A stretch of 64,000 bases of DNA from contig SVKX01000002.1 in NCBI GenBank assembly GCA_015068225.1, positions 94,674 to 158,673 on the forward strand, in the 5' to 3' direction. Below the pieces are notes generated by a model that ran no database searches, was not told the DNA's origin, and saw only the letters and a program-made list of their open reading frames with translations. This stretch comes from Oscillospiraceae bacterium (GTDB lineage Bacteria; Bacillota; Clostridia; Oscillospirales; Oscillospiraceae). A program made the position numbers and the translations under genes. Shown piece after piece: positions 35,478 through 43,860 of this stretch; position 1 is the first letter of the stretch; the number at the start of each line of letters is the position of its first letter.

Positions 35478-36292
35478 CACTTCACCACCACGGGGATCAG
35501 CACCAGCATCAGCTCCACAAAGGGACCGACCACCAGCATAGAATCAAACCGGTCCAAAATACCGCCGTGGCCCGGGATCAGATTTCCATAGTCCTTGATC
35601 CCCGTCTGACGCTTGACGGCAGAAAAACAAAGATCGCCAAACGCGCCTGCAAGGGAGCCTACTACACCGTAGACAAAGGCGTATCCATAGTTGACTTGAC
35701 AATAGAATACCTTTTCCATAATCAGCGCATACAAAAGCATACCGATAACTGCGGTAAGAATGCCGCCAAGCAGGCCTTCAACGCTCTTGTTGGGACTGAT
35801 GACAGGGGCCATTTTATGCTTACCGAAGCGGCATCCGATAAAATACGCGCCTGTATCGGACAAAAATGCCACGATAAACGGAATCGCGATCACATATCTT
35901 CCACCGGCAGGGGTCATGATCCGGACCAATCCGCTAAACAGATATGGAATCACAACAGCGGCAGTAAAGCACATACATACCTGCTCGAAGCGCAGCTTGG
36001 GATTGGAAAGCATCATTTCCGCAAAAAGAATCACAAAAAAGATCAGCACGACCACCTCTGCCCAAACCCGAACAGAGCCAAAATGACACCACAGCGGAAT
36101 CACGGCAGCAACCAGCGCAGAATATAGATTGGCTCTGAAATGGCGGACAAGACCTGTGCTGTACAGCAATTCAAAGGTACTGATGGCACAAAGCAAACCC
36201 AAAGCAATGGTCATCACGATCTTCGGTGCAGCGTATAAAATCGCAAGAAGCAGCGGGATCAATACAACTGCAACAATAATTCTCTTTTTCAT
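35477..36292 (-). CDS. cdsA: Phosphatidate cytidylyltransferase
   Basis: About 271 residues with seven to eight membrane segments. The family signature appears as 'LSDTGAYFIGCRFGKHKM' and 'SPNKSVEGLLGG', with the C-terminal 'KRQTGIKDYGNLIPGHGGIL' and 'DRFDS'. It makes CDP-diacylglycerol for phospholipid synthesis. GGAGG sits 8 nt before the ATG at 36292; the overlapping ATG at 36298 is too close to it. Confidence 0.95.
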   Translation of the reverse strand: MKKRIIVAVVLIPLLLAILYAAPKIVMTIALGLLCAISTFELLYSTGLVRHFRANLYSALVAAVIPLWCHFGSVRVWAEVVVLIFFVILFAEMMLSNPKLRFEQVCMCFTAAVVIPYLFSGLVRIMTPAGGRYVIAIPFIVAFLSDTGAYFIGCRFGKHKMAPVISPNKSVEGLLGGILTAVIGMLLYALIMEKVFYCQVNYGYAFVYGVVGSLAGAFGDLCFSAVKRQTGIKDYGNLIPGHGGILDRFDSMLVVGPFVELMLVLIPVVVK

Positions 36293-36294
36293 GT

Positions 36295-37023
36295 TCATGC
36301 GCCTCCAAACCGGCGATTGCGTCGATGATATTCTTCAATTGCCGCATCCAGATCCTTGGAACTGAAATCCGGCCAAAGTACATTCATATAGACAAATTCC
36401 GAATAAACTGTCTGCCAGGGTAGAAAATTGCTTGTTCGCATTTCACCGGAGGGACGGATCACCAACTCCGGATCCGGCACACCGGCAGAATCCAGATAGG
36501 TATCAAACAGCGCCTCCGTGATCTCTTCAGGCTGCCTTTTCCCAACTGCAACATCTGCCGCAAATCTCCGGATACCGCGAACGATCTCGTCTCTGCCGCC
36601 GTAGTTCAGGCAGAAATTCACCTGAACTTCATGATACTCAGAGGATCGGCTCTGTGCATCCAGGCAGAGCTTCTGCAGCTCCGGGCTCAGCCGGCTCAGA
36701 TCTCCAAAAAAGCAGAAGCGCACATGGTTTTTTTCCATATCCCGAAGCGCTTCCTTCAGGTATGCGCCAAGCAGCTTCATAATACCGGATACTTCCTCTG
36801 CAGATCGTTTCCAATTCTCTGTGGAAAACGCATAGACCGTCAGATATTTCACACCGATCTTCCGGCAATAGTTTGCAATCCGGCGAAAGCTTTCTGCTCC
36901 GGCGCTGTGACCGGCTGTGCGGGGCAATCCTCTCTTTTTCGCCCATCGGCCATTGCCATCCATAATGATAGCAATATGCTGCGGAGGCGCAGGCTTTGTT
37001 TCTTTACGATCGAGAAATGACAT
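36295..37023 (-). CDS. uppS: Undecaprenyl diphosphate synthase
   Basis: 242 residues. 'IAIIMDGNGRWA' with the catalytic Asp near residue 20, 'YAFSTENWKR' and the C-terminal 'RPSGEMRTSNFLPWQ' are the cis-prenyltransferase motifs. It builds the C55 lipid carrier for cell-wall synthesis. GAGGTGTTT supports the ATG at 37023, which removes a non-conserved upstream extension. Confidence 0.97.
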   Translation of the reverse strand: MSFLDRKETKPAPPQHIAIIMDGNGRWAKKRGLPRTAGHSAGAESFRRIANYCRKIGVKYLTVYAFSTENWKRSAEEVSGIMKLLGAYLKEALRDMEKNHVRFCFFGDLSRLSPELQKLCLDAQSRSSEYHEVQVNFCLNYGGRDEIVRGIRRFAADVAVGKRQPEEITEALFDTYLDSAGVPDPELVIRPSGEMRTSNFLPWQTVYSEFVYMNVLWPDFSSKDLDAAIEEYHRRNRRFGGA

Positions 37024-37040
37024 AAACACCTCATTACAAG

Positions 37041-37068
37041 CCATTGGGGGCGATACCGCCCCCAATGG
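37041..37068 (-). other. Strong hairpin between frr and uppS without a T-run
   Basis: A perfect 12-bp stem CCATTGGGGGCG/CGCCCCCAATGG with loop ATAC. On the coding strand it is followed by CTTGTAATG and not a T-run, so it is more likely an RNA-stability or processing element than a terminator. Confidence 0.6.
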
Positions 37069-37080
37069 GAAAAAGTAGAA

Positions 37081-37635
37081 TCAGATAGCCATCAGTTCCT
37101 TTTCCTTGGCTGCCAATGCTTCGTCTACCCGCTTGATAGACTTATCCAGAAGATCCTGCAGATCCTTTTCCGCCTTCTTCTGGTCATCCTCGGTGATCTC
37201 GCTGTTCTTCTTCAGCTTCTTGACATAATCCATACCGTCGCGGCGGATGTTACGCATAGCGACCTTTGCATCCTCTGCGTATTTCTTAACCTGCTTGGTC
37301 AAATCCTTACGGCGTTCCTCTGTCAGCTGGGGAAATACAAGACGGATAACACGGCCGTCATTCTGGGGATTGATGCCAAGGTCAGAGGTCTGGATGGCCT
37401 TCTGAATATCTTTCAGAAGCTTGGTGTCCCAGGGCTGAATCACCAGTGTGCGGGCATCAGGAGAAGAAATCGTAGCAACACCGTTTAGGGGTGTTTCACT
37501 TCCATAGTATTCCACACTGATACGGTCCAGAACCTTTGCATTGGCACGGCCAGCGCGAACAGCGCCAAACTCCTCATGCAGATGGTCCAGAGACTTGTCC
37601 ATTCTTCTGGCAAACTCCTTAAAATCGACGCTCAT
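37081..37635 (-). CDS. frr: Ribosome recycling factor
   Basis: 184 residues, the standard length. 'EEFGAVRAGRANAKVLDRI' near the N-terminus, 'TLVIQPWDTKLLKDIQKAI' and 'RLVFPQLTEERRKDLTKQ' are the family core. With EF-G it splits the post-termination ribosome. It follows pyrH by 18 bp, a near-universal pair. AAGGAGGAAATTATA precedes the ATG. Confidence 0.98.
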   Translation of the reverse strand: MSVDFKEFARRMDKSLDHLHEEFGAVRAGRANAKVLDRISVEYYGSETPLNGVATISSPDARTLVIQPWDTKLLKDIQKAIQTSDLGINPQNDGRVIRLVFPQLTEERRKDLTKQVKKYAEDAKVAMRNIRRDGMDYVKKLKKNSEITEDDQKKAEKDLQDLLDKSIKRVDEALAAKEKELMAI

Positions 37636-37653
37636 TATAATTTCCTCCTTAGA

Positions 37654-38382
37654 TTAATTGGTAACGGTGGTTCCGATCTCTTCTCCAAGAACCACGCGAA
37701 CAATGCTGTTTTCTTCTGCAAGACCAAAGCAAACCATGGTCATATCATTGTCCATGGCCAGCGCCATAGCGGTTGTATCCGTGGCTTTCAGATGCTTTGC
37801 AAGGCACTCATCATAAGTCAGCTTGGAATATCTGACTGCATTGGGATCCTTCTTCGGATCTGCAGAATAAATGGCATCTACATTTTTAGCCATTAAAATG
37901 GCATCCGCCTCGATCTCCACACCCCGAAGAACGGCACCGGTATCCGTGGAGAAATAGGGATTTCCGGTTCCTGCAGCAAAGAGCACGACCTTACCCTCAT
38001 TCAGGTAGCGGTTAGCAAGATCTCTGGTAAAATACTCCGCATACTTATGGATCTCCACGGCGGTAAGTACCCGGGCATCCATGCCATGCTGCTCCAGAAC
38101 ATCTGCAACTGCGATGGCATTCATAACCGTAGCAAGCATACCCATGGCATCTGCATGGGAGCGCTGCATCTTTCCTTCGCCGTTTTTGACACCGCGCCAG
38201 AAATTGCCGCCGCCGATCACAAGACCAACCTGTACACCCATGTCTACACAGGTCTTGATAGCCTCACACACTTCACCGATCTTCTTAAAATCCAGGCCAT
38301 AGCCATCACCCCGGTCTGTCTTTTCACCAAGCGCTTCGCCGCTTACTTTCAGCAGGATTCGCTTGTATTTCACTTCAGGCAT
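37654..38382 (-). CDS. pyrH: UMP kinase
   Basis: 242 residues of the amino acid kinase fold. 'RILLKVSGEALG' at the N-terminus, 'VGLVIGGGNFWRG' and 'GNPYFSTDTGAVLRGVEIEAD' are typical. It phosphorylates UMP for pyrimidine nucleotide supply. GAGGGAG supports the ATG at 38382; an in-frame GTG lies at 38391. It is the first gene of the long minus-strand run to 27 kb. Confidence 0.97.
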   Translation of the reverse strand: MPEVKYKRILLKVSGEALGEKTDRGDGYGLDFKKIGEVCEAIKTCVDMGVQVGLVIGGGNFWRGVKNGEGKMQRSHADAMGMLATVMNAIAVADVLEQHGMDARVLTAVEIHKYAEYFTRDLANRYLNEGKVVLFAAGTGNPYFSTDTGAVLRGVEIEADAILMAKNVDAIYSADPKKDPNAVRYSKLTYDECLAKHLKATDTTAMALAMDNDMTMVCFGLAEENSIVRVVLGEEIGTTVTN

Positions 38383-38413
38383 GTTGATCACTCCCTCTTC
38401 TATTTCCTATCCT

Positions 38414-38442
38414 ATTTTATATGATAAGCGGCAAAATGACAA
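38414..38442 (-). promoter_or_regulatory. Promoter of pyrH-frr and downstream genes
   Basis: On the minus strand TTGTCA, a 17-bp spacer and TAAAAT. No strong intrinsic terminator is seen until after polC, so it may serve the whole cluster. The AT-rich 38443-38556 between this and the glnS promoter shows nothing else I can name. Confidence 0.7.
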
Positions 38443-38556
38443 CCATAATTTTTGATTTTTAACGGCTTGTTCTTTAATTTTTAATAAATTTCTACTTGTA
38501 ACGGCACTGGTATTAAATTTTCGTTTTGAATTATGTGTCTCATATGCGTTTTTCAG

Positions 38557-38585
38557 TTGCAAAAATAGATTTCTTCGGTTATAAT
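38557..38585 (+). promoter_or_regulatory. Promoter of glnS
   Basis: TTGCAA, a 17-bp spacer and TATAAT, 39 bp before the ATG at 38625. Confidence 0.82.
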
Positions 38586-38624
38586 AACCGGAAATGGAAA
38601 ACTGCAAAAGAGAGGAAAATGAAT

Positions 38625-40304
38625 ATGGCTGAAATTACGGAAAGTAAAAATTTCATCCACGCATTTATTGAGGAGGACATTGCTGAGGGCGGACGTTATG
38701 CCGGTCAGACTGTCCACACCCGTTTCCCGCCCGAACCCAACGGTTACCTGCATATCGGTCACTGCAAGGCTTTGATCATTGACTTTGGTACTGCGGAAAA
38801 ATTTGGCGGTCTTTGCAACCTGCGTATGGATGACACCAATCCCACAAAGGAAGATGTGGAGTTTGTAGAGGCTATCAAGGAGGATATCCACTGGCTGGGC
38901 TTCGACTGGGGCGACCGATTCTATTTTGGCTCTGATTACTTTGAGAAGGACTACGAATATGCCGTGGAGCTGATCAAAAAAGGTCTGGCCTATGTTTGTG
39001 AGCTGACGCCGGAGCAGGCCAAGGAAATGCGTGGCGATCTGAATACCCCTGCCACTTCTCCCTATCGGGATCGTCCTATCGAGGAGAGTCTGGATCTGTT
39101 CGCCCGTATGCGTGCCGGCGAATTCGAAGACAATCGGTACACCCTCAGAGCAAAGATCGATCTGGCATCCGGCAATTTCAATATGCGCGACCCGGTGATC
39201 TACCGCATTCGCCACATGCATCATCACCGTCAGGGTGACAAGTGGTGCATCTATCCCATGTATGATTTTGCCCATCCCATTCAGGATGCGCTGGAGGGTA
39301 TTACCCACAGTCTTTGCTCTCTGGAATTCGAGAATCACCGCCCCCTGTACAACTGGGTTGTTGAAAACGTTTCTGTTCCCCACCGCCCCCGGCAGATCGA
39401 ATTTGCCCGTCTGGGCATTGATCACACCGTCCTGAGCAAGCGCAAGCTGAGAGCATTGGTGGAAAACGGCTATGTCTGCGGCTGGGATGATCCCCGTATG
39501 CCCACTCTGTGCGGCCTGCGCCGCCGTGGCTATACGCCCAAAGCGATCCGCAATTTCTGTGATCGGGTGGGCGTTGCAAAGAGCCCCAATACCATTGAAT
39601 ACGGTTTTCTGGAATACTGCCTGCGGGAGGATTTGAACGAGATCGCCCAGCGGGTAATGGCAGTCGTTAAGCCTGTGAAGCTGACCATTACCAATTATCC
39701 GGAAGGCCAGTCCGAGGTTTTCGAGATCGAAAACAATCCCAACGATCCGGAAGCCGGCACCCGTCAGGTCACATTCTCCAGAGATCTGTGGATCGAAGCG
39801 GACGATTTCCTGGCAGAGCCCATCCCCAAGTATAAGCGGCTCTATCCCAACGGACCTGAGTGCCGTCTGAAAGGCGCCTATGTCATTCAGTGCACCGGCT
39901 GTGTCCGGGATGCTGACGGCAATGTGGTAGAGGTTCTGGCCACCTATGATCCCAATTCCAAGGGCGGCGACCCTGCCGACGGACGGAAGATCAAGGGCGC
40001 GACTATTCACTGGGTGGATGCCAACAACTGCTGTGACGCAGAGGTCCGCCAGTACAGCAACCTCTTTGATGACCCCGATCCCGATGCTGCAGGAAAGGAT
40101 TTTCTGGCTTGCCTGAATCCCAACTCCCTGGAAGTGCTCACCGGCTGCAAGGTGGAAAAGAGCCTGGAAAACGCCAAGGCACCTGCCTCCTACCAGTTCA
40201 TGCGGCTTGGCTACTTCTGCCCCGACAGCAAGGATTCTTCCCCGGATCATCTGGTCTTTAACCGCTCTGTCAGCCTGAAAGATAGCTTTAAGCCCGGAAA
40301 CTAA
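38625..40304 (+). CDS. glnS: Glutaminyl-tRNA synthetase
   Basis: 559 residues. Class I motifs are 'PPEPNGYLHIGHCKA' (HIGH) and 'VLSKRKL' (KMSKS variant). The catalytic domain carries the GlnRS-type 'TRFPPEPNG' start and two C-terminal beta-barrel anticodon-binding domains ('PVKLTITNYPEGQ'). GAGAGG supports the ATG at 38625. Direct charging of tRNA-Gln in a Firmicute is less common than the GatCAB route and suggests a transferred or lineage-specific gene. Its own promoter and terminator. Confidence 0.96.
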   Translation: MAEITESKNFIHAFIEEDIAEGGRYAGQTVHTRFPPEPNGYLHIGHCKALIIDFGTAEKFGGLCNLRMDDTNPTKEDVEFVEAIKEDIHWLGFDWGDRFYFGSDYFEKDYEYAVELIKKGLAYVCELTPEQAKEMRGDLNTPATSPYRDRPIEESLDLFARMRAGEFEDNRYTLRAKIDLASGNFNMRDPVIYRIRHMHHHRQGDKWCIYPMYDFAHPIQDALEGITHSLCSLEFENHRPLYNWVVENVSVPHRPRQIEFARLGIDHTVLSKRKLRALVENGYVCGWDDPRMPTLCGLRRRGYTPKAIRNFCDRVGVAKSPNTIEYGFLEYCLREDLNEIAQRVMAVVKPVKLTITNYPEGQSEVFEIENNPNDPEAGTRQVTFSRDLWIEADDFLAEPIPKYKRLYPNGPECRLKGAYVIQCTGCVRDADGNVVEVLATYDPNSKGGDPADGRKIKGATIHWVDANNCCDAEVRQYSNLFDDPDPDAAGKDFLACLNPNSLEVLTGCKVEKSLENAKAPASYQFMRLGYFCPDSKDSSPDHLVFNRSVSLKDSFKPGN

Positions 40305-40313
40305 GTATATAAA

Positions 40314-40345
40314 AATGCCGTACCACATGGATGTGGTACGGCATT
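40314..40345. terminator. Bidirectional terminator between glnS and rex
   Basis: A 15-bp perfect stem AATGCCGTACCACAT/ATGTGGTACGGCATT around GG, with T-rich flanks on both strands. Confidence 0.88.
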
Positions 40346-40347
40346 CA

Positions 40348-40986
40348 TTATTTTTTCTCCTTCATCTGCGCCTGCAGATGCATGGAAAGAACCGCAAGAG
40401 AAGTCGCCATATTCTCATTCTGCACCAGAATATTGTCCGGCACCTCCAGATGGGTAGGCGCAAAGTTCCAGATCGCCTTGATTCCGCAGCCAATGAGCTG
40501 ATCACACACCGCCTGCGCATGTTTGACCGGTACTGTAATAATGCCCATCAAGACCTTATTGGCCCGGCAAAAATTCTCCAGCTCAGAAATAGGGAAAATA
40601 GGCTTTCCGACTTCCCCCTTGTCTGCAGGAGGGCATACATCAAAGGCCGCCAGAATATTCAGCCCGTAAGCCTCAAAACCACTGTAACCCAAAAGAGCCT
40701 GACCCAGCTTACCTGCGCCGATCAACACAGCATCCGTTGTATTGTCATAGCCGAGAAATTGTTCAATATCGTCGATGAGGGCGGTCCGTTTGTAGCCAAT
40801 CTTCGGCCTGCCACCATCAGAAACCATGGCAAGATCCTTTCTTACCTGAACTTCGCCCATTCCAAGCGCGTTGGCCAAAGCAGTTGCAGAAATATACGGA
40901 TAGCTGTCCATGGACAGGCTTTTCAGATATGCAAGATATCCCGGCAGCCGCTTCAATACAGATTTTGAAATCTCTTTGCGCTCCAA
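40348..40986 (-). CDS. rex: Redox-sensing transcriptional repressor Rex
   Basis: 212 residues from a TTG start at 40986 (GGGGGAAT upstream), the normal Rex length; the longer in-frame ORF would add an unrelated N-terminus across the promoter. N-terminal winged helix ('ATALANALGMGEVQVRKDLA'), Rossmann NAD(H)-binding domain 'AVLIGAGKLGQALLGYSG' and a C-terminal swapped helix. It represses fermentation and NADH-reoxidation genes when NAD+/NADH is high. It is monocistronic. A striking dyad covers its start region. Confidence 0.94.
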   Translation of the reverse strand: MERKEISKSVLKRLPGYLAYLKSLSMDSYPYISATALANALGMGEVQVRKDLAMVSDGGRPKIGYKRTALIDDIEQFLGYDNTTDAVLIGAGKLGQALLGYSGFEAYGLNILAAFDVCPPADKGEVGKPIFPISELENFCRANKVLMGIITVPVKHAQAVCDQLIGCGIKAIWNFAPTHLEVPDNILVQNENMATSLAVLSMHLQAQMKEKK

Positions 40987-41004
40987 GTCAATTCCCCCGA
41001 TTTT

Positions 41005-41042
41005 ATCGATACAAAAATATATCGATATGATTTTGTATCGAT
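41005..41042 (-). promoter_or_regulatory. Phased dyad operator at the rex promoter
   Basis: ATCGATACAAAA (41005-41016) and its exact inverse TTTTGTATCGAT (41031-41042) flank a central ATCGAT (41021-41026). The three ATCGAT copies are exactly 16 bp apart and overlap the -10 and the start of transcription. Confidence 0.7.
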
Positions 41043-41069
41043 TATACCAGAGAATTCTTTCCTTTGCAA
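41041..41069 (-). promoter_or_regulatory. Promoter of rex
   Basis: On the minus strand TTGCAA, a 17-bp spacer and TATAAT; the -10 overlaps the end of the dyad. Confidence 0.82.
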
Positions 41070-41076
41070 CCATAAT

Positions 41077-41787
41077 TTAGGCACAGCTGGTCTGCCTGAT
41101 TAGCTCTCTTCGAAGCTTTAGCATAATCCTCTTCTCCAGACGGGAAATATAGGATTGGGAGATGCCCAGTTTTTGGGCTACCTCCTTCTGAGTAAGTTCC
41201 TGATGACCCTCCAGCCCGTAGCGCATAAGGATGATCTCCCGTTCCCGTTTCGGAAGCTCTGACAGCGCCTGCCTTAGAACGCAAAGATCCACATCATCCT
41301 CCAGTGGCCTTAATATCATGTCCTCATCTGTGCCCAATATGTCCGAAAGCAGCAGCTCATTTCCGTCATAGTCCATATTTATGGGCTCATCCAGAGAGAC
41401 TTCTGCTTTTTGACCGGCAATTTTGCGGATATGCATCAGTATTTCATTTTCAATACATCTGGACGCATAGGTTGCAAGTTTAATGTTCTTCTCTCTGCGA
41501 TAGGTGCCAATAGCTTTGATCAGTCCTATTGTACCGATGGAAATCAGATCTTCCAGATTGACCCCCGTATTCTCAAACCGTCTTGCAATATAGACCACAA
41601 GCCGCAGATTGCGCTCGATCAAAAGTCGCTTTGCCTGCTCCTCTCCCCGCTCCAGTGCCTCCAACGCATCTGCTTCATCCTGACCCTTCAAGGGCGGCGG
41701 AAGAACATCCGCCCCACCTATGTAGTATATTTCATTTTGAGGGATCAGTCCTATTTTCTTCAGAAAATCCAACAACCTTTTCATCAT
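41077..41787 (-). CDS. sigE: RNA polymerase sporulation sigma factor SigE (pro-form)
   Basis: 236 residues. A pro-sequence (about 1-25, '[20 protein letters not shown]') is to be removed by SpoIIGA. Region 2 shows '[20 protein letters not shown]' and '[14 protein letters not shown]', and region 4 '[20 protein letters not shown]'. It directs mother-cell transcription early in sporulation. It overlaps the spoIIGA stop by 4 nt (ATGA). Confidence 0.96.
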   Translation of the reverse strand: MMKRLLDFLKKIGLIPQNEIYYIGGADVLPPPLKGQDEADALEALERGEEQAKRLLIERNLRLVVYIARRFENTGVNLEDLISIGTIGLIKAIGTYRREKNIKLATYASRCIENEILMHIRKIAGQKAEVSLDEPINMDYDGNELLLSDILGTDEDMILRPLEDDVDLCVLRQALSELPKREREIILMRYGLEGHQELTQKEVAQKLGISQSYISRLEKRIMLKLRRELIRQTSCA

Positions 41788-42557
41788 ACAAAACCTCCAG
41801 TCAACGCCTGATAAGCCTCTGTTTTCCCAAAGCTATCCGGAGCAAACGCCACCAGATCTCCCGCTCTTTGCCCGTTTATCATTACCTTCTCAAATCTTGC
41901 TGCAAGGAGTATCCCTGCTGACTGTCCCACAGCCCGATAAGGAATGAGCCGCAAGCCACAAATCGGGGATTTTTCCATTGTTGCGATGGGGTCTGCCAGC
42001 TGATTGGGGGTAAATCCAAATATGTCAAATCCAATATCCGAGCCTGCAACCAACACCTGCTGACCTGTAACCGGATCCGAAAGCATATTTCCGGTATCCC
42101 GTAGGGCAGTTAGCTTATATGTTTTGCCTTTGTAGGTAAGCTCCACAGGAACATATGTCCCCTTGCCCGTTTTTCCCAGAAAGCCTGCTCTGCACATAAG
42201 GGCAACACAACCAGCAGCAAAGATCAGTGCAGGAAAGCTTTTGCTTTCCAATCCGCTGACGATCCCGCCAAGCGCCATACTTAAAAACACAAACAGCACG
42301 CACCTGCGAAGTGTGGAACGGTTGCACCCAAAAGCTATGACCGCTATAAAAACGAGGCTGACCAATCTCCACAGGGTATTCCCGAGAAAACGCATTTGAG
42401 GAAGCATGCAAACACCAGCGTATCCTCCGCCAAAGGCCGCTGCTGTAGCAGCCCGAATATACCCCGGAGGATAACCTGCCAATCGATTTGTCCCCAAAAG
42501 AAGGAAAAAATCCACTAGAAAGTTTAACAGCATCACAATATCCAGATAGCAGACCAT
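41784..42557 (-). CDS. spoIIGA: Sporulation sigma-E factor-processing peptidase SpoIIGA
   Basis: 257 residues. About five membrane segments in the first 130 residues, then an aspartic protease domain with '[11 protein letters not shown]' (DTG active site). It processes pro-SigE at the septal membrane upon a signal from the forespore. The gene is directly upstream of and coupled to sigE, the spoIIG operon. It has a promoter with sporulation-type spacing. Confidence 0.93.
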   Translation of the reverse strand: MVCYLDIVMLLNFLVDFFLLLGTNRLAGYPPGYIRAATAAAFGGGYAGVCMLPQMRFLGNTLWRLVSLVFIAVIAFGCNRSTLRRCVLFVFLSMALGGIVSGLESKSFPALIFAAGCVALMCRAGFLGKTGKGTYVPVELTYKGKTYKLTALRDTGNMLSDPVTGQQVLVAGSDIGFDIFGFTPNQLADPIATMEKSPICGLRLIPYRAVGQSAGILLAARFEKVMINGQRAGDLVAFAPDSFGKTEAYQALTGGFV

Positions 42558-42579
42558 CTCATCGCCCCCTTGCAGCTTC

Positions 42580-42624
42580 AGTATACCTGTCCGGCGAAAA
42601 GAAGTTGGTCAAATCTTTGTCCAT
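42580..42624 (-). promoter_or_regulatory. spoIIG promoter with 21-bp spacer and possible Spo0A box
   Basis: On the minus strand TTGACC, a 21-bp spacer and TATACT. Just upstream of the -35, TTTGTCCAT (plus strand 42616-42624) resembles a Spo0A box (TTTGTCGAA). The over-long spacer matches the known Spo0A-dependent architecture of spoIIG. Confidence 0.6.
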
Positions 42625-42690
42625 ACTGCAGAACAAATTCTTCCCCCAGCCGAGGAAATATTACGTCATGCCCTCCACAGACAAAAAAAG

Positions 42691-42715
42691 CGGCAGCTGA
42701 TCTTATCAGCTGCCG
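42691..42715 (-). terminator. Terminator after the DUF951 gene
   Basis: An 11-bp stem CGGCAGCTGAT/ATCAGCTGCCG followed on the minus strand by T7. Confidence 0.9.
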
Positions 42716-42717
42716 TT

Positions 42718-42912
42718 TCAATCTGTCGAGGATTCCTTTCGAATGACCGAACGAATATTTTTCTCCGCTTTGAATCTGGGCACCATGATCTCATGACCAC
42801 AGCCCAGACACCGAAGTCGAAAATCCGCGCCGGTACGAAGAACCAGCCACTGCTTTTCGCCGCAGGGATGGGTCTTTTTCATAACCAAAATATCCTGAAT
42901 ACGAATATCCAT
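42718..42912 (-). CDS. DUF951 domain-containing protein
   Basis: 64 residues. 'VMKKTHPCGEKQWLVLRTGA' and 'LRCLGCGHEIMVPR' hold the conserved Cys residues of DUF951, probably a small zinc-binding fold. GGAGGCAGAA precedes the ATG. The family's role is unknown; members are widespread in Firmicutes. It is divergent from the S1-domain gene, with a 63-bp shared control region. Confidence 0.9.
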   Translation of the reverse strand: MDIRIQDILVMKKTHPCGEKQWLVLRTGADFRLRCLGCGHEIMVPRFKAEKNIRSVIRKESSTD

Positions 42913-42975
42913 TTCTGCCTCCTGTCATATCCGGAGCATATGCACCGTAAACTGATGTGAAAAGGGGGAATTGCT

Positions 42976-43860
42976 ATGCTGCCTTATTGTCCTGAAGGTT
43001 ATTTTGTAACACCGCCCAGTGCTGACGCACTGTACCGATCAATCAATACCGGCGATATTTTTCAGGCGATGTGTGTGAAATGCGATGAATTTCACAACCT
43101 GCATGTTGATCTGGGAACCGTTAGCGGGATCATACCAAGAGATGAGGTGGCTCTGGGCATTAAAAACGGAGAAACCAAGGAATTTGCCATTCTTTCCAGA
43201 GTTGGAAAGCCTGTGAGCTTTCAGGTCATAGCCTTTGACAGAAACGGCACTGCCATCCTGTCAAGAAGGGCTGCGCAAGAGGAGGCCAAAAGCTATTTCC
43301 TGTCGGCAGTGCATGTAGGCGATGTGATCCCCGCAGTTGTGCAGAATCCTGCAAATTTCGGCGCGTTCTGCGATATAGGCTGCGGTCTGACTGCTTTGAT
43401 GCGAATAGACCGTTGCTGTATCTCCCGACTAGGCAGCACCGCAGATCTGTTTTGCATGGGGCAGCACATTTTTTGCGCCGTGCTTTCTATTGACGACCAT
43501 ACCGGCAGGATCGAGCTTACAGGGCGAGAGCTTCTGGGCACCTGGAGCGAAAACGCAGAGCGGTTTCGCCAGGGGCAGACTGTGGCAGGCGTGGTACGAA
43601 GTGTCATGCCCTATGGCACTTTCATTGAATTAGCCCCTAACCTGTCCGGACTGGTAGAGCCGGAGCAGATGTTAACTGTAGGCACACCGGTCAGTGTGTA
43701 TATTCGCTCCATTCAGGAAGACCGACACAAGATCAAGCTGAATATTCTGGAGGTACTTCCCTACATGGGCAAGAGCAAATCCATCGACTATCAAATCACC
43801 GAGGGCCATCTGGACCGGTGGGAATATTTCCCCGGAAGCAGCGCTGTCACGGTTTTTTAA
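42976..43860 (+). CDS. S1 RNA-binding domain protein (three S1 repeats)
   Basis: 294 residues with three S1 OB-fold repeats at about residues 22-97, 108-185 and 195-265; the third ('GQTVAGVVRSVMPYGTFIELAPNLSGLVEP') is closest to consensus. It is similar in layout to the clostridial 30S ribosomal protein S1 homologs and to YpfD, but shorter. It likely binds mRNA or the ribosome. AAGGGGG precedes the ATG. It is single, convergent with rarA, overlapping it by 14 bp at the 3' end. Confidence 0.88.
   Translation: MLPYCPEGYFVTPPSADALYRSINTGDIFQAMCVKCDEFHNLHVDLGTVSGIIPRDEVALGIKNGETKEFAILSRVGKPVSFQVIAFDRNGTAILSRRAAQEEAKSYFLSAVHVGDVIPAVVQNPANFGAFCDIGCGLTALMRIDRCCISRLGSTADLFCMGQHIFCAVLSIDDHTGRIELTGRELLGTWSENAERFRQGQTVAGVVRSVMPYGTFIELAPNLSGLVEPEQMLTVGTPVSVYIRSIQEDRHKIKLNILEVLPYMGKSKSIDYQITEGHLDRWEYFPGSSAVTVF

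Noticed and set aside
38553..40328. A 591-codon open frame on the minus strand
   Set aside because: Antisense to glnS, which has a promoter, ribosome site and class I synthetase motifs.
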